64,000 nucleotides of DNA from Vibrio salinus (GCF_021272385.1 NZ_JAJSDZ010000009.1:434001-498000); one strand, 5' to 3'. Positions 9,337 through 21,400 are shown, counted from the stretch's first letter. Notes: generated by a model from the sequence alone, not told the origin. Made by a program: numbers and translations.

Positions 9337-10703
9337 TGATTGAATTACCTCTGTCCCGAGTCGCACTGGTTACGAATGGTCAGTTAATTGGGGAAGACCG
9401 TATGATTTCTTCTGTGTCAACGGATTCCCGGCATTTTGAAAAGAATGGACTTTTTATTGCACTACGTGGAGAGCGTTTCGACGGACATAATTTTCTGGCC
9501 GGAGCAATAGAAAATGGTGCTGTGGCTGCGATTGTTGACGGGAAAGCAAATATCAGCAGCGTGTTGCCGCATGTTGTCGTTAATGACACAAAAAAAGCAA
9601 TGGGACTGCTATCCTCATGGGTGCATGAGCAGTGTCAGACGCCGACCGTTGCTATTACCGGTAGCTGTGGAAAGACAACAGTAAAAGAGATGATTGCTTC
9701 CATTTTATCCCGTAAAGGCAATGTATTATTCACTTCCGGTAATTTTAATAATGATATCGGTGTTCCCCTGACCCTTTTTCGCTCTAAGCCAAGTGATGAT
9801 TACGCTATTATTGAGCTGGGAGCGAACCACATCGGTGAAATTCAATATACGACAGCATTAGTTAAGCCGGATATTGCCCTTGTTAATAATGTCGCTGCAG
9901 CTCATTTGGAAGGATTCGGTTCTATTGATGGTGTAAAAAAAGCAAAAGGTGAAATTTATCTGGGATTGAAGCCGGGTTCTACCGCAATTGTTAACCTTGA
10001 TAGTCAGGGAGAGGCGCTTTGGAATCCAGTTTTGTCTGATAAAACGGTAAAGACGTTTTCTGCTACTTCTGATGGCGCTACGGTTTATGCCGACAATATT
10101 GCATTGGATGAGCAGGCCCGGGCACGATTTGATTTGGTTTTTCAGGATGAACGTTTGCCCGTGAAATTAAATATTGTCGGTGAGCACAATGTAAGTAATG
10201 CACTGGCAGCGGCTTTGGTAGCGAAAGAATTGGGGGCCAGCCAGAAAGATATTCAATGGGGGCTTGCTCACTTGCCGAATGTGAAAGGACGGGTGGATGT
10301 CGAGCAGATATCCGGGAATATTAAACTTATTGATGATAGTTATAATGCCAGCGTTCCAGCTATGAAAGCGGCAGTGGATCTGTTAGGTCGTTTTTCTGCA
10401 AAAAGATGGTTAGTTTTAGGGAATATGGCAGAGTTAGGTAAAGAAAGCCTTGAACTTCACCGACAAGTCGGTGAACATGCATCACCATTTAATTTTGAAC
10501 ATGTTTTGACGTATGGTGCGGATGCTAAAGTAATCAGTGATGAGTGCCATGGTATTCATTTTTCATCTCATCAAGACATAATAGAATATATTGAACAGCA
10601 GCTACAGAAAGAAAAAGACCAACAACATACCTTGTTAATCAAAGGTGCTAATAGCACCGGTATGAGTAAGATTGTTGCTGCTCTTAGGGAGAAATACTTA
10701 TGA
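9336..10703 (+). CDS. murF: UDP-MurNAc-pentapeptide synthetase MurF
   Basis: MurF joins D-Ala-D-Ala to the UDP-MurNAc-tripeptide, completing the soluble precursor. This 455-residue protein has the three Mur ligase domains. The ATP-binding loop is [11 protein letters not shown] (about residues 108-118), followed by [14 protein letters not shown] and [14 protein letters not shown] motifs typical of MurF. It overlaps mraY by 4 nt (ATGA). The ddl gene that would supply D-Ala-D-Ala is not in this cluster, as in vibrios. Confidence 0.97.
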   Translation: MIELPLSRVALVTNGQLIGEDRMISSVSTDSRHFEKNGLFIALRGERFDGHNFLAGAIENGAVAAIVDGKANISSVLPHVVVNDTKKAMGLLSSWVHEQCQTPTVAITGSCGKTTVKEMIASILSRKGNVLFTSGNFNNDIGVPLTLFRSKPSDDYAIIELGANHIGEIQYTTALVKPDIALVNNVAAAHLEGFGSIDGVKKAKGEIYLGLKPGSTAIVNLDSQGEALWNPVLSDKTVKTFSATSDGATVYADNIALDEQARARFDLVFQDERLPVKLNIVGEHNVSNALAAALVAKELGASQKDIQWGLAHLPNVKGRVDVEQISGNIKLIDDSYNASVPAMKAAVDLLGRFSAKRWLVLGNMAELGKESLELHRQVGEHASPFNFEHVLTYGADAKVISDECHGIHFSSHQDIIEYIEQQLQKEKDQQHTLLIKGANSTGMSKIVAALREKYL

Positions 10704-11782
10704 TTATTTGGCTTGCAGAGCATCTTCAGCCATATTTTTCATTTTTTCGCTTATTTGAATATTTATCATTTCGGGCCATTGTTAGTATTCTGACGGCCTT
10801 AGGTCTTTCCTTGTGGATGGGACCAATTTTGATAAAGCGTTTGCAGTTAATGCAAATCGGACAAGTTGTTCGTAATGATGGCCCTGAATCTCATTTTAGT
10901 AAACGGGGAACACCGACCATGGGCGGTGTGATGATTTTGGCTTCCATTTTTATCACTGTGTTATTGTGGACCGATTTAACGAATCCCTATGTCTGGGCAG
11001 TTCTTGCTGTGCTTCTGGGGTATGGTATTGTCGGATTTGTTGACGATTACCGCAAAGTCGTTCGTAAGAATACCGATGGTTTAATTGCCCGCTGGAAGTA
11101 TTTCTGGCAGTCGTCAATCGCCTTGGTGGTGGCGTTTGCACTTTACCTGCATGGACATGATACCCCCGCAACGCAACTGGTTGTTCCTTTCTTTAAAGAA
11201 ATCATGCCTCAGTTAGGCCTGTTTTATGTGGTTTTAGCTTACTTTGTGATTGTCGGAACCAGCAACGCCGTGAACTTAACCGACGGTCTTGATGGCTTAG
11301 CCATTATGCCAACCGTTTTGGTATCTGCCGGTTTTGCAGTGATCGCCTGGGCGACCGGTAACGTCAATTTTGCGACCTATTTGCATATCCCTTATATTTC
11401 CTATTCTTCTGAATTGGTCGTCGTCTGTACCGCGATTGTCGGAGCTGGTCTGGGCTTTCTGTGGTTCAACACTTATCCGGCTCAGGTCTTTATGGGCGAT
11501 GTCGGTTCATTGGCCTTAGGCGGGGCATTGGGAACCATCGCGGTGTTAGTCAGACAGGAATTTGTTCTGGTTATTATGGGCGGCGTATTTGTGATGGAAA
11601 CGCTCTCGGTCATTCTTCAGGTGGGGTCTTATAAGTTGCGGGGTCAGCGTATTTTCAGAATGGCACCGATTCATCACCATTATGAGTTGAAAGGCTGGCC
11701 GGAACCCCGGGTAATTGTCCGTTTCTGGATTATCTCTATCGTTCTGGTACTTATTGGTTTGGCAACACTTAAAGTTCGTTAA
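10700..11782 (+). CDS. mraY: Phospho-MurNAc-pentapeptide transferase MraY
   Basis: MraY is the integral membrane enzyme that makes lipid I from UDP-MurNAc-pentapeptide and undecaprenyl phosphate. At 360 residues it has the same length as the E. coli enzyme and about ten hydrophobic helices. Catalytic signatures are FVDDYRKV (DDxxK), [13 protein letters not shown] and the [13 protein letters not shown] loop. It starts inside the murF stop codon. A 27-nt gap separates it from the likely murD start. Confidence 0.98.
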   Translation: MIIWLAEHLQPYFSFFRLFEYLSFRAIVSILTALGLSLWMGPILIKRLQLMQIGQVVRNDGPESHFSKRGTPTMGGVMILASIFITVLLWTDLTNPYVWAVLAVLLGYGIVGFVDDYRKVVRKNTDGLIARWKYFWQSSIALVVAFALYLHGHDTPATQLVVPFFKEIMPQLGLFYVVLAYFVIVGTSNAVNLTDGLDGLAIMPTVLVSAGFAVIAWATGNVNFATYLHIPYISYSSELVVVCTAIVGAGLGFLWFNTYPAQVFMGDVGSLALGGALGTIAVLVRQEFVLVIMGGVFVMETLSVILQVGSYKLRGQRIFRMAPIHHHYELKGWPEPRVIVRFWIISIVLVLIGLATLKVR

Positions 11783-11809
11783 TAATTTTTCTGGTTGAGT
11801 TGTAGCAAA

Positions 11810-13129
11810 ATGGAACATTGGCAAGGCATCAGTAATGTGGTTGTGGTCGGGTTAGGTATGACCGGCCTGTCGGTTGTGAATTATCTGAAGAGATTTCATT
11901 CAGACGTTTCAGTTAAGGTTATTGATACCCGACCGTCCCCTCCCGGGCTGGATAGTGTTCCTCATAGCGTTGATGTGTATACCGGCGGTTGGAATACAGC
12001 CTGGCTTGCCGAATCGGATTTAGTGGTGGTGAATCCGGGCATTGCTTTAGCAACGCCAGAAATACAGAATGTGCTCGAACAGGGGATCCCGGTTGTCGGT
12101 GATATTGAATTATTTGCCTGGCATGTAACAAAACCGGTTATTGCGATTACCGGCTCTAATGGTAAAAGTACGGTAACGGACTTAACTGGCGTACTGGCCA
12201 GTGCTTCGGGATTGCGTGTCGGTGTGGGCGGGAATATCGGAGTGCCTGCACTGGAGTTACTGAATCACTCTTATGACTTGTATGTTCTGGAGTTATCGAG
12301 TTTCCAGCTTGAAACAACAGACAGTTTACCGCTTAAAGCGGCGGCATTTCTTAATGTGTCTGAAGATCATATGGATCGCTACGATTCCATGGAATCTTAC
12401 CGGCAGGCGAAACTGCGGATTTTTAAGTGTGCCGAAACGGCCATCGTCAATGGCGATGATCCGGCAACTGCCCCGGATTCTTTTTCCGGTGATCTGGTGA
12501 GGTTTTCTATTGAGAAAGAAAGCGATTTTTACCTGTCACTCATTGATGGAGAAGAGTGGTTGACAGCTCATCAGAAACCCATCGTAAAAACATCGGATCT
12601 CCGGTTGGTCGGTAAGCATAATGTTGCGAATGTATTGACGGTTCTGGCGTTACTGGATGTGATACATATCGATCTTGTTTCCATTCTTGATGCGCTGAAA
12701 GCATACCGTGGGCTGACTCATCGTTGTCAGTTGGTTGAAGAAAAACAGGGTGTGTTATGGATTAATGATTCGAAAGCCACCAATGTCGCCAGTACCGAAG
12801 CCGCGTTGTCAGGGTTGACTTATCGTGGAACGCTGTATCTTCTGGTGGGGGGAATTGGTAAGGGCGCGGATTTTTCCCCGTTAGCGCCAATGTTGTCTAA
12901 ACATCGTGTCGAATTATGTTGTTTCGGGCGCGATGGGAATCAGTTTATGGGGTTGCACCCGTCGGCGCATTTGTATGAAACCATGGAAGAGATTGTCGAA
13001 AATATTCATACCAAACTGGTGGACGGTGACATCGTGATGTTATCTCCTGCCTGTGCCAGCATGGATCAGTTCAAAAACTTTATGGCCAGAGGTGATGCAT
13101 TTGCCCGTTTGGCTCATCAATATGCCTGA
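11810..13129 (+). CDS. murD: UDP-MurNAc-L-alanine:D-glutamate ligase MurD
   Basis: MurD adds D-glutamate to UDP-MurNAc-L-Ala. The 439-residue protein starts with an N-terminal nucleotide-fold ([13 protein letters not shown]), has the ATP loop [11 protein letters not shown] near residue 115, [11 protein letters not shown] and a C-terminal Rossmann domain with [13 protein letters not shown]. The ATG at 11810 is chosen over the TTG at 11795 because the protein then begins near the start of homologues. The ribosome binding site is weak, so coupling to upstream translation is likely. Confidence 0.96.
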   Translation: MEHWQGISNVVVVGLGMTGLSVVNYLKRFHSDVSVKVIDTRPSPPGLDSVPHSVDVYTGGWNTAWLAESDLVVVNPGIALATPEIQNVLEQGIPVVGDIELFAWHVTKPVIAITGSNGKSTVTDLTGVLASASGLRVGVGGNIGVPALELLNHSYDLYVLELSSFQLETTDSLPLKAAAFLNVSEDHMDRYDSMESYRQAKLRIFKCAETAIVNGDDPATAPDSFSGDLVRFSIEKESDFYLSLIDGEEWLTAHQKPIVKTSDLRLVGKHNVANVLTVLALLDVIHIDLVSILDALKAYRGLTHRCQLVEEKQGVLWINDSKATNVASTEAALSGLTYRGTLYLLVGGIGKGADFSPLAPMLSKHRVELCCFGRDGNQFMGLHPSAHLYETMEEIVENIHTKLVDGDIVMLSPACASMDQFKNFMARGDAFARLAHQYA

Positions 13130-13142
13130 TTAGGATGAAAAT

Positions 13143-14342
13143 GTGTTGTCGATAAGCAGAGGGGTTTCATCTTTAAAACGCTGGTTTACTCAACCCAGCC
13201 CGGAAGCGCTGTATGATCGTCAACTGGTGTGGATCTCTCTCGGGTTGATGCTTATCGGGCTGGTTATGGTGACGTCGGCTTCCTTTCCGGTCAGCTACCG
13301 CTTAACGGATCAACCGTTTCATTTTATGTTCAGGCATGCGGTATTTTTGCTTCTTGCCTTGATCGTTTCTTCTGTGGTGGTGCAGATACCTTTAGAACGC
13401 TGGATGAAGATGAGTTCCCTCATGTTGGCGGTGTCTTTTTTCCTTCTGGCGATTGTGTTGGTTGCCGGGCATTCGGTCAACGGGGCATCCCGCTGGATTC
13501 CGTTGGGATTGTTTAATCTGCAACCTGCCGAAGTCGCAAAGCTTTCCCTTTTTGTTTATATGTCGGGTTATCTTTTGCGGAAGCAGGATGAAGTCAGGGA
13601 AACCTTTTTTGGTGGGTTTATGAAGCCGATAGCGGTTTTCGCGTTATTGGCGGTTCTATTGTTGTCTCAGCCTGATTTAGGCACCGTCGTCGTTATGTTG
13701 GTTACTCTGTTTGGTATGTTGTTTATTGCCGGAGCCAAGTTGTCTCAGTTTATCGCTTTAATGGTGACCGGCATTTTTGCGGTTATTGGTTTGATACTGG
13801 CGGAACCTTACCGAATCCGGCGTGTTACCTCATTTCTTGATCCCTGGGAAGATCCGTTTGGCAGCGGTTATCAGCTAACACAATCATTAATGGCGTTTGG
13901 GCGCGGGCAGTGGTTCGGGCAGGGGTTAGGTAACTCGATTCAGAAATTGGAATATTTGCCGGAAGCTCATACGGATTTTGTTTTTGCCGTTCTCGCGGAA
14001 GAATTAGGTTTCGTTGGTGTTGTTTGTGTGCTTGTGCTGATTTTTTGGTTGGTATTAAAGGCCTTATATATCGGGAAAAAAGCGTTTCTGCATGATCGGC
14101 CGTTTGGGGGCTATCTGGCTTTTGGTATTGGCATCTGGTTTGCATTTCAGACACTGGTTAACGTGGGGGCAGCAGCCGGAATTGTTCCTACTAAAGGGTT
14201 GACACTGCCTTTGATTAGCTATGGTGGATCGAGTCTTATTATTATGTCTGTGGCAGTGGCTATATTGCTCAGAATTGATTTTGAATGCCGACTGGCGGAT
14301 GCCGGTTATGAAATAGATAAAGAACAAGATGAAAAAAAATAA
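13143..14342 (+). CDS. ftsW: Septal peptidoglycan glycosyltransferase FtsW
   Basis: FtsW is the SEDS-family polymerase that makes septal glycan strands with FtsI. The protein has 399 residues and about ten membrane helices. Family signatures are [48 protein letters not shown] and [11 protein letters not shown]. The start is GTG at 13143 with AGGA about 7 nt upstream; no ATG is in a suitable frame. It overlaps the start of murG by 14 nt. Confidence 0.96.
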   Translation: MLSISRGVSSLKRWFTQPSPEALYDRQLVWISLGLMLIGLVMVTSASFPVSYRLTDQPFHFMFRHAVFLLLALIVSSVVVQIPLERWMKMSSLMLAVSFFLLAIVLVAGHSVNGASRWIPLGLFNLQPAEVAKLSLFVYMSGYLLRKQDEVRETFFGGFMKPIAVFALLAVLLLSQPDLGTVVVMLVTLFGMLFIAGAKLSQFIALMVTGIFAVIGLILAEPYRIRRVTSFLDPWEDPFGSGYQLTQSLMAFGRGQWFGQGLGNSIQKLEYLPEAHTDFVFAVLAEELGFVGVVCVLVLIFWLVLKALYIGKKAFLHDRPFGGYLAFGIGIWFAFQTLVNVGAAAGIVPTKGLTLPLISYGGSSLIIMSVAVAILLRIDFECRLADAGYEIDKEQDEKK

Positions 14343-15402
14343 AAGACTCTTTGTGATGGCAGGTGGAACCGGAGGACATGTTTTTCCCGGTCTTGCTGTC
14401 GCGAAACGACTTCAACAACGGGGATGGGATATTCGCTGGCTTGGTACGGCGGATCGGATGGAAGCGGATTTGGTCCCCAAACATGGCATTGATATTGATT
14501 TTATCCGGGTAAAGGGTATTCGTGGGCAAGGTGTTACCCGATTGCTAAAAGCGCCATTTCAAATTCTTAGTGCGGTGATGCAGGCAAGAAAACACTTTAA
14601 ACAGTGGAAGCCGGATGCAGTTCTGGGGATGGGGGGATATGTCAGTGGGCCGGGAGGCATTGCCGCCTGGATGATGGGGATTCCAGTCGTTCTGCATGAA
14701 CAAAATGCCGTTGCCGGATTGACGAATCAATGGTTGTCGAAAATTGCCAGAAAAGTCTTTCAGGCTTTCCCGGGAGCTTTCCCTGATGCTCAGGTTGTGG
14801 GCAATCCGGTAAGAAGTGATGTTGCCGGGCTTGATTCGCCAGAAGAGCGAATGTCCGAGCGTAAAGGCCCCATCCGGATTCTTATTATGGGCGGTAGTCA
14901 GGGAGCCCGGATTTTAAATCAAACCCTTCCTCCCGCAATAGCCCGGTTAGGAGATGGTTTCTCAGTGCTTCATCAGGTAGGGAAGGGTAATACTGATGAC
15001 GTTGAGAAATGTTATCGGGACTGTGATGTTAGTTCAGAAATAAAAGTCTCAGAGTTCATCGATGACGTGGCGCAAGCCTATGCATGGGCGGATCTGATAG
15101 TGTGCCGTTCAGGCGCATTAACCGTGTCAGAAATTTCGACCACAGGTATTGCAGCTATATTCGTTCCGTTTATGCATAAAGACAGACAACAGGCGCTTAA
15201 TGCAGATCATCTGGTGGAATCAGGAGCTGCTCTTATGATTGAGCAACCTGATTTAACGGCCGAAAAACTGGCTGACAGTATTTATAGGCTTGACAGGCCG
15301 TCTCTTTTAGAAATGGCGAAAAAAGCGAAATCAGCCGCCAAAGATAATGCGGATATCATTGTCGCGGATGCGATTGCTGCGATAACAGAACATGAGAAAT
15401 AA
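14329..15402 (+). CDS. murG: Lipid II synthase MurG
   Basis: MurG transfers GlcNAc from UDP-GlcNAc to lipid I at the inner face of the membrane, giving lipid II. The protein has 357 residues. The N-terminal membrane-binding half carries [14 protein letters not shown] and [11 protein letters not shown]. The C-terminal half has [11 protein letters not shown], and the UDP-GlcNAc site [10 protein letters not shown] is visible at about residue 263. All three G-loops are intact. It overlaps ftsW and is followed by murC after 2 nt. Confidence 0.97.
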   Translation: MKKNKRLFVMAGGTGGHVFPGLAVAKRLQQRGWDIRWLGTADRMEADLVPKHGIDIDFIRVKGIRGQGVTRLLKAPFQILSAVMQARKHFKQWKPDAVLGMGGYVSGPGGIAAWMMGIPVVLHEQNAVAGLTNQWLSKIARKVFQAFPGAFPDAQVVGNPVRSDVAGLDSPEERMSERKGPIRILIMGGSQGARILNQTLPPAIARLGDGFSVLHQVGKGNTDDVEKCYRDCDVSSEIKVSEFIDDVAQAYAWADLIVCRSGALTVSEISTTGIAAIFVPFMHKDRQQALNADHLVESGAALMIEQPDLTAEKLADSIYRLDRPSLLEMAKKAKSAAKDNADIIVADAIAAITEHEK

Positions 15403-15404
15403 CG

Positions 15405-16865
15405 ATGACAATTAAACATAAGCAAGATTTAGCTCAAATTCGTGCCATGGTTCCTGAAATGCGGCGGGTGAAGTGCATTCACTTTGTTGGCATTGGTGGG
15501 GCAGGTATGAGTGGTATCGCAGAGGTATTGCTAAATGAAGGATATCAGATTACCGGATCAGATATTGCTGTTAATGCGGTAACAGAGCGCTTATCTCAAC
15601 TTGGGGCGATAGTTCATATCGGTCATCAACCATCTAATATTGAGAAGGCGAGTGCTGTCGTTGTTTCTACTGCGATTTCTCAGGATAATCCTGAATTAGT
15701 CGCAGCAAAAGAAAAACGAATTCCTGTAGTCCGGCGTGCAGAAATGCTGGCTGAACTAATGCGTTTCCGGCATGGTATTGCGGTTGCAGGAACTCATGGT
15801 AAAACCACAACAACCGCACTGGTTACTCAAATTTATCATGAAGCTGGTTTGGATCCGACGTTTATTAATGGTGGTTTGGTTAAAAGTGCCGGGACCAATG
15901 CCCGTCTGGGTTCAAGCCGCATCTTAATTGCTGAAGCCGATGAGAGTGATGCTTCTTTTCTGCACCTGCAGCCAATGGTGAGTATCATAACGAACATCGA
16001 AGCTGATCATATGGATACCTATTCCGGTGATTTTGATACCCTAAAGCAAACGTTCATTGATTTTCTGCATAATTTGCCTTTTTATGGACAGGCTATTTTG
16101 TGCATTGATGACCCGGTTATCCGGGAGTTAAGCCCCCGGGTCAGTCGTCAGGTTATTACTTATGGCTTTTCTGAAGATGCCGATGTCCGGGTTGAAAATT
16201 ATCAGCAAGAAGGGCAGAAAGGTCGCTTTACCATTGTTCGTGAAGGACACCAGAATCTGGACATCACACTGAATATTCCGGGGCGTCACAATGCTTTGAA
16301 TGCGGCGGCGGCCATTGCGGTTGCAACAGAAGATGACATCGCTGACCGCGCAATTTTAAGTGCCATGGCTAATACTCAGGGAACCGGGCGCCGTTTTGAT
16401 CATTTAGGTGTCTTTGAGACAGGAAATGGTCAGGTGATGTTAGTCGATGATTATGGTCATCACCCAACCGAAGTTGGGGTGACTATCAATGCAGCAAGAA
16501 GCGGATGGGCTGACAAACGATTGGTGATGATTTTTCAGCCTCACCGATATAGCCGGACACGTGATTTATATGATGACTTTGCGAATGTTCTGGAAAATGT
16601 GGATGTACTGCTGATGCTGGATGTTTACCCAGCAGGAGAAAAGCCGATAGCCGGAGCTGATGGTCGTTCTTTATGCCGGACCATTCGTAGCCGGGGCAAG
16701 ATAGATCCTATTTTTATTCCGGATAGCAAGGTACTACCATCAGTATTAGCAAATGTATTGCATGATGGTGACCTGGTTCTGACGCAGGGCGCGGGTGACG
16801 TTGGCAAAGTAGCGAGGCAGTTAGCGGCGTTAGAGCTTAATATTGAGAAGATGAAAACTGTTTAA
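15405..16865 (+). CDS. murC: UDP-MurNAc:L-alanine ligase MurC
   Basis: MurC adds the first amino acid, L-alanine, to UDP-MurNAc. The 486-residue protein has the N-terminal UDP-binding motif [17 protein letters not shown], the ATP loop [12 protein letters not shown] near residue 128, EADESDASF, and [10 protein letters not shown] in the C-terminal half. It is the last ligase of the cluster. A 180-nt gap separates it from ftsQ; ddl, which lies here in enterobacteria, is absent as in vibrios. Confidence 0.97.
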   Translation: MTIKHKQDLAQIRAMVPEMRRVKCIHFVGIGGAGMSGIAEVLLNEGYQITGSDIAVNAVTERLSQLGAIVHIGHQPSNIEKASAVVVSTAISQDNPELVAAKEKRIPVVRRAEMLAELMRFRHGIAVAGTHGKTTTTALVTQIYHEAGLDPTFINGGLVKSAGTNARLGSSRILIAEADESDASFLHLQPMVSIITNIEADHMDTYSGDFDTLKQTFIDFLHNLPFYGQAILCIDDPVIRELSPRVSRQVITYGFSEDADVRVENYQQEGQKGRFTIVREGHQNLDITLNIPGRHNALNAAAAIAVATEDDIADRAILSAMANTQGTGRRFDHLGVFETGNGQVMLVDDYGHHPTEVGVTINAARSGWADKRLVMIFQPHRYSRTRDLYDDFANVLENVDVLLMLDVYPAGEKPIAGADGRSLCRTIRSRGKIDPIFIPDSKVLPSVLANVLHDGDLVLTQGAGDVGKVARQLAALELNIEKMKTV

Positions 16866-17045
16866 ATATTAGTCGTTTTGTGTCATATAATGGAAGTAAC
16901 TTGGTATTAAGTAAACATTTATAAATATCAATATTTGATACTTTTTATTACCTCAGTATAATTTGTCAGTTAAAATGATTGCTTTTGCTTCTATTGCTTT
17001 TGAATTAAGGTTACAAATTGACAATTAACAATAGGGCGGTGGGCT

Positions 17046-17837
17046 TTGATTAAAGCAGTAACAGATAAAAGCCAGTGGCCTGAAACCGTATTTATCCGCA
17101 AGCAAGCTTGCGGTGTAGTATTTTTGATTATTGTTGTTTTGTTAATATCAGCGATTCTTTACTCTGCAATTAGCTGGATGTGGGATGATCAACGTTTGCC
17201 CTTATCTAATTTAGTTTTGCAGGGTAATTTGCATTATGTGACAGCGAAAGATGTTCAGGATGCCTTTAGTCATCTTGATCATGTGGGGACATTCATGTCT
17301 CAGGATGTTGATACGTTACAGAAAGTAGTAATGAGCATTCCCTGGGTTGAACATGCAGCAATCAGAAAGCAATGGCCGAATACGATTAAAGTGTTTTTAA
17401 CTGAGCATCAGGTTCAGGCTATATGGAATGGTAACTCATTGCTGGATGAACATGGCGTTGTATTCGATGGTGATATAGGCTTAATAAAAGGCGAACATGC
17501 AAAACTCTATGGCCCGGAAGATTCCGCGCCGGAAGTATTGGCCGCCTGGCGTCATTATAATCCGGAGTTTTTAAAACTGGGCTTAAAAATATCATCTTTA
17601 GTTTTAAATGAACGTCGTGCCTGGCAAATTATATTAGATAACGGAATTCGTCTGGAATTAGGAAAAGATTCGTTAGACGAAAGAATTACCCGCTTTATGG
17701 CTTTATATCGTTATTTTGGCAATAAAGTGGATAAAATTAGCTATATCGATCTTCGTTATGATACCGGAGCTGCGGTTGGTTGGTTTCCAGAACAAGAAGT
17801 AGAACAAGAGAGTACAGATGACAAAAGTGACCGATGA
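17046..17837 (+). CDS. ftsQ: Cell division protein FtsQ
   Basis: FtsQ is a bitopic inner-membrane protein that recruits FtsB/FtsL to the divisome. The 263-residue protein has one membrane helix at about 22-44, a POTRA domain (LSNLVLQGNLHYVTAKDV, about 55-125) and a beta domain that ends near SYIDLRYDTGAAVGW, which matches the conserved FtsQ C-terminal strand. The start is TTG at 17046 behind a purine-rich GGGCGGTGGG; no in-frame ATG precedes the membrane helix. It overlaps ftsA by 20 nt. Confidence 0.94.
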   Translation: MIKAVTDKSQWPETVFIRKQACGVVFLIIVVLLISAILYSAISWMWDDQRLPLSNLVLQGNLHYVTAKDVQDAFSHLDHVGTFMSQDVDTLQKVVMSIPWVEHAAIRKQWPNTIKVFLTEHQVQAIWNGNSLLDEHGVVFDGDIGLIKGEHAKLYGPEDSAPEVLAAWRHYNPEFLKLGLKISSLVLNERRAWQIILDNGIRLELGKDSLDERITRFMALYRYFGNKVDKISYIDLRYDTGAAVGWFPEQEVEQESTDDKSDR

Positions 17838-19080
17838 CAACATTATTGTTGGTCTTGATGTAGGAACGGCTACCGTATCAGCTCTTGTAGGTGAATTACT
17901 TCCTGATGGTCAGATAAATATTATCGGCGCAGGAACAAGTCCATCCAGAGGAATGGATAAAGGTGGGGTCAATGATCTGGAATCCGTTGTAAAGTCAGTT
18001 CAGAGAGCAATTGATCAGGCTGAATTGATGGCTGAGTGCCAGATTACCAATGTTTTCCTGTCTATTTCCGGCCGTCATATCGCCAGCCGGATTGAAAAAG
18101 GAATGGGTACTATTTCTGATGAAGAAGTATCCCAGGATGATATGGATCGTGCGATACACACTGCAAAATCCATAAAAATTGGCGATGAACAGCGAATTCT
18201 GCATGTAATTCCTCAGGAATTTACTATTGATTACCAGGAAGGCATAAAAAACCCTCTTGGTTTGTCTGGTGTCAGAATGGAAGTTAGTGTTCACCTTATT
18301 TCCTGTCATAATGACATGGCAAGAAACATCATAAAAGCGGTTGAGCGTTGTGGTCTGAAGGTTGAACAACTTGTCTATTCCGGATTGGCTGCAAGTAATG
18401 CAGTGATTACAGAAGACGAACGTGAACTTGGTGTTTGCGTCGTTGATATCGGTGCTGGTACGATGGACATTGCTATCTGGACCGGTGGCGCATTAAGGCA
18501 TACAGAAGTGTTCTCTTATGCGGGGAATGCCGTGACAAGCGATATTGCTTTTGCGTTCGGGACACCGATCAGTGATGCTGAGGAAATCAAAGTAAAATAT
18601 GGCTGTGCGTTAAGTGAGTTAGTCAGCAAAGATGACACGGTCAATGTTCCCAGTGTTGGCGGGCGTCCGTCCAGAAGTTTACAACGTCAGACGTTGTCAG
18701 AGGTCATTGAACCTCGTTATACAGAGTTGATGGGGCTGGTAAATCAGATCATTGATTCGGTGCAGGAAAAATTAAGAGCTGAGGGAATTAAACATCATCT
18801 CGCAGCTGGCGTTGTTCTCACCGGAGGCGCCGCACAAATTGAAGGTTTGGCAGAATGCGCAGAGCGCGTGTTTCGCAACCAAGTTCGCGTAGGTAAGCCA
18901 CTTGAAGTGAGTGGTTTAACCGATTATGTAAAAGAGCCGTATCAGTCTACGGCAGTTGGTTTACTTCATTACGCAAAAGACAGTCAAATAAATGATGAGA
19001 CTGAATACACTGTGCCTAAACGCCAGTCAGTTTCCGGTTTTTTGGGTCGTTTGCGTAATTGGATACAAAAAGAGTTTTAA
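17818..19080 (+). CDS. ftsA: Cell division protein FtsA
   Basis: FtsA is the actin-like ATPase that tethers FtsZ to the membrane. At 420 residues it matches the E. coli length. It shows the ATP-binding signatures GLDVGTATVSALVGE, VVDIGAGTMDIAIW and VVLTGGAAQIEGL, with the FtsA-specific 1C domain (about 85-165). The last 14 residues, GFLGRLRNWIQKEF, form the amphipathic membrane-targeting helix. The gene starts inside ftsQ, so the two are probably translationally coupled. Confidence 0.97.
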   Translation: MTKVTDDNIIVGLDVGTATVSALVGELLPDGQINIIGAGTSPSRGMDKGGVNDLESVVKSVQRAIDQAELMAECQITNVFLSISGRHIASRIEKGMGTISDEEVSQDDMDRAIHTAKSIKIGDEQRILHVIPQEFTIDYQEGIKNPLGLSGVRMEVSVHLISCHNDMARNIIKAVERCGLKVEQLVYSGLAASNAVITEDERELGVCVVDIGAGTMDIAIWTGGALRHTEVFSYAGNAVTSDIAFAFGTPISDAEEIKVKYGCALSELVSKDDTVNVPSVGGRPSRSLQRQTLSEVIEPRYTELMGLVNQIIDSVQEKLRAEGIKHHLAAGVVLTGGAAQIEGLAECAERVFRNQVRVGKPLEVSGLTDYVKEPYQSTAVGLLHYAKDSQINDETEYTVPKRQSVSGFLGRLRNWIQKEF

Positions 19081-19110
19081 CCTGAGTTGCAGGAAAAACG
19101 GAGAAAACAC

Positions 19111-20322
19111 ATGTTTGAACCGATGATGGAAATGTCCGATGATGCAGTAATCAAAGTCGTTGGGGTTGGCGGCGGCGGCGGTAATGCCGTAGAACATATG
19201 GTGCGTGAATCCATCGAAGGTGTGGAGTTCATCAGCGTTAATACGGATGCTCAGGCATTACGCAAAACGGATGTAAGCACAGTTATTCAAATTGGTGGTG
19301 ACATCACTAAAGGTCTTGGTGCAGGTGCTAACCCGCAAGTTGGACGTGATGCAGCTCTTGAAGATAAAGATAGAATTAAAGAAGTGCTCGAAGGTGCCGA
19401 TATGGTATTTATCGCAGCTGGTATGGGAGGTGGTACCGGTACAGGTGCTGCTCCGGTAATTGCAGAAGTCGCGAAAGATCTCGGTATCTTAACGGTGGCT
19501 GTGGTTACTAAACCATTTAGCTTTGAAGGGAAGAAACGTTTGGCGTTTGCTGAACAGGGTATTGATGAGCTGTCTAAACATGTTGACTCTCTGATTACGA
19601 TTCCAAATGAAAAGCTATTAAAAGTATTAGGACGTGGAATCACACTTCTTGAAGCTTTTGCCAGTGCGAATGATGTATTGAAAAATGCAGTTCAGGGTAT
19701 TGCAGAACTGATTACCCGTCCGGGTATGATTAACGTTGACTTTGCCGATGTAAGAACGGTAATGTCGGAAATGGGTCATGCAATGATGGGTAGCGGTGTG
19801 GCACGCGGCGAAGATCGGGCGGAAGAAGCGGCAGAGATGGCAATTTCAAGCCCTCTTCTTGAAGACATTGATCTTGCCGGGGCACGAGGTGTTCTTGTTA
19901 ACATTACCGCCGGTCTGGATATGCGTCTGGATGAATTTGAAACAGTAGGTAATACTGTGAAAGCATTTGCTTCTGATAATGCCACTGTTGTTATCGGTAC
20001 ATCGTTAGACCCTGATATGGCGGATGAAATTCGGGTAACGGTTGTTGCTACTGGTATTGGTAACGAAAGAAAACCGGACATCACATTGGTTGCAGGTGGT
20101 AAGCCTCAGACACAAGCGGTAGCACCGCAACCAGCAGTGAGTCAACCAGCAGCGAAAACGGAAGAAAAACCGGCACCGAATTTGCATGCATCTAAAGCAG
20201 AGTCAAAAACTCAGCCAGATGCGGTAAGTGGTTCTTCTAAAAGCGGTCAGAATACTGCGCCAAAAGAAAAAGAGAGTGGTTATCTGGATATACCTGCTTT
20301 CTTACGTCGTCAGGCTGATTAG
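19111..20322 (+). CDS. ftsZ: Cell division GTPase FtsZ
   Basis: FtsZ is the tubulin-like GTPase that forms the division ring. From ATG 19111 the protein has 404 residues and begins [16 protein letters not shown] like other gammaproteobacterial FtsZ; an upstream in-frame ATG at 19087 would add a non-conserved basic extension. GGAG lies about 7 nt before 19111. The nucleotide loop [10 protein letters not shown], the tubulin signature [11 protein letters not shown], and the C-terminal peptide [11 protein letters not shown] that binds FtsA and ZipA are intact. An Ala/Pro/Lys-rich linker (about 320-388) precedes the tail. Confidence 0.98.
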   Translation: MFEPMMEMSDDAVIKVVGVGGGGGNAVEHMVRESIEGVEFISVNTDAQALRKTDVSTVIQIGGDITKGLGAGANPQVGRDAALEDKDRIKEVLEGADMVFIAAGMGGGTGTGAAPVIAEVAKDLGILTVAVVTKPFSFEGKKRLAFAEQGIDELSKHVDSLITIPNEKLLKVLGRGITLLEAFASANDVLKNAVQGIAELITRPGMINVDFADVRTVMSEMGHAMMGSGVARGEDRAEEAAEMAISSPLLEDIDLAGARGVLVNITAGLDMRLDEFETVGNTVKAFASDNATVVIGTSLDPDMADEIRVTVVATGIGNERKPDITLVAGGKPQTQAVAPQPAVSQPAAKTEEKPAPNLHASKAESKTQPDAVSGSSKSGQNTAPKEKESGYLDIPAFLRRQAD

Positions 20323-20336
20323 AAATATTCGTAAAT

Positions 20337-20364
20337 TTGACACAGCTCAAATTTATGATAACAT
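20337..20364 (+). promoter_or_regulatory. Candidate lpxC promoter
   Basis: TTGACA (20337-20342) and TAACAT (20359-20364) lie 16 nt apart in the 108-nt ftsZ-lpxC gap. They could drive lpxC separately from the division genes. This is a visual match only. Confidence 0.35.
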
Positions 20365-20430
20365 TCGCGGTTCATATTTTATGTATAGTATATTGGACTG
20401 CGTTTGTAGCACTGATATAGAGGCAAGTAG

Positions 20431-21348
20431 ATGATCAGACAAAGAACTCTGAAAGAAATAGTGAAAACAACCGGAGTGGGATTACACTCAGGTCGTAAAG
20501 TGACACTTACTCTTCGCCCTGCAGCTGCAAACACCGGAGTGATTTACCGTCGTACGGATGTTAATCCTCCTGTTGATTTCCCTGTTGCGCCTGAATCCGT
20601 TCGAGATACCATGCTATGTACCGCTTTGGTTAACGATGAAGGTATTCGCATCTCTACTGTAGAGCATCTTAATGCAGCCCTTGCCGGGGTTGGGATTGAC
20701 AATATTATTGTTGAGGTGGATGCACCTGAAATTCCGATTATGGATGGTAGTTCCAGCCCGTTTGTGTTCTTGCTTCAGCAAGCTGGCATTGAAATGCAAA
20801 ATGCGCCCAAGCGTTTCATTCGGGTGAAAAAAACGATTCGTATTGAGGATGGCGATAAATGGGCAGAATTGCGTCCGTTTAACGGTTTTCGGATGGATTT
20901 TGAAATTGAGTTTAATCATCCGGCAATTGATGCCGAGCAGCAACGTATGGTTTTTGATTTCTCCTCCAGTGCTTTTGTAAAAGAAATTTCTCGTGCAAGA
21001 ACTTTTGGTTTCATGAGAGATATTGAAAATCTTCAGTCACAAAATTTATGCTTGGGTGGCAGCTTTGATTGCGCCATCGTTCTGGACGAATACCGTATTT
21101 TGAATGAAGAAGGATTACGCTTCAGAAATGAATTTGTTACTCATAAAATTCTGGATGCAATTGGTGATCTGTATATGAATGGCCATTCGGTTGTCGGTGA
21201 ATTTAGAGCATATAAATCTGGACATGGATTGAATAATCAATTGTTAAGAGCATTGCTGGCCGATCAGGAAGCCTGGGAATGGGCAACTTATGAGCAAGAA
21301 TCTGGTTCACCGGTTTCTTTCGCAGACCTGAATACAGTACTGGCTTGA
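20431..21348 (+). CDS. lpxC: UDP-3-O-acyl-GlcNAc deacetylase LpxC
   Basis: LpxC is the zinc enzyme for the first committed step of lipid A synthesis. It has 305 residues, the same as E. coli. The zinc ligands are visible in [10 protein letters not shown] and [12 protein letters not shown], and the catalytic histidine in [11 protein letters not shown]. In enterobacteria the C-terminus carries an FtsH degradation tag; here the tail is FADLNTVLA, a non-polar end that could act similarly (inference). It ends the dcw cluster and is followed by a bidirectional terminator. Confidence 0.98.
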   Translation: MIRQRTLKEIVKTTGVGLHSGRKVTLTLRPAAANTGVIYRRTDVNPPVDFPVAPESVRDTMLCTALVNDEGIRISTVEHLNAALAGVGIDNIIVEVDAPEIPIMDGSSSPFVFLLQQAGIEMQNAPKRFIRVKKTIRIEDGDKWAELRPFNGFRMDFEIEFNHPAIDAEQQRMVFDFSSSAFVKEISRARTFGFMRDIENLQSQNLCLGGSFDCAIVLDEYRILNEEGLRFRNEFVTHKILDAIGDLYMNGHSVVGEFRAYKSGHGLNNQLLRALLADQEAWEWATYEQESGSPVSFADLNTVLA

Positions 21349-21370
21349 TTAATTGATGTGAATTAGTAAA

Positions 21371-21400
21371 AACCGGAGAAATTATTCTCCGGTTTTTTTG
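21371..21400. terminator. Bidirectional terminator between lpxC and dciA
   Basis: AACCGGAGAA (21371-21380) and TTCTCCGGTT (21385-21394) form a perfect 10-bp stem with an ATTA loop. A run of T follows on the + strand and A residues precede it, giving T on the - strand. The right arm lies inside the last codons of the leftward dciA gene. Confidence 0.88.

Noticed and set aside
17995..18369. Antisense open frame (124 codons) over ftsA
   Set aside because: It lies fully within conserved ftsA and has no start signals.
19287..19643. Antisense open frame (118 codons) over ftsZ
   Set aside because: It is Ser/Pro/Ala-rich, as expected for the reverse of an FtsZ sequence, and has no support.
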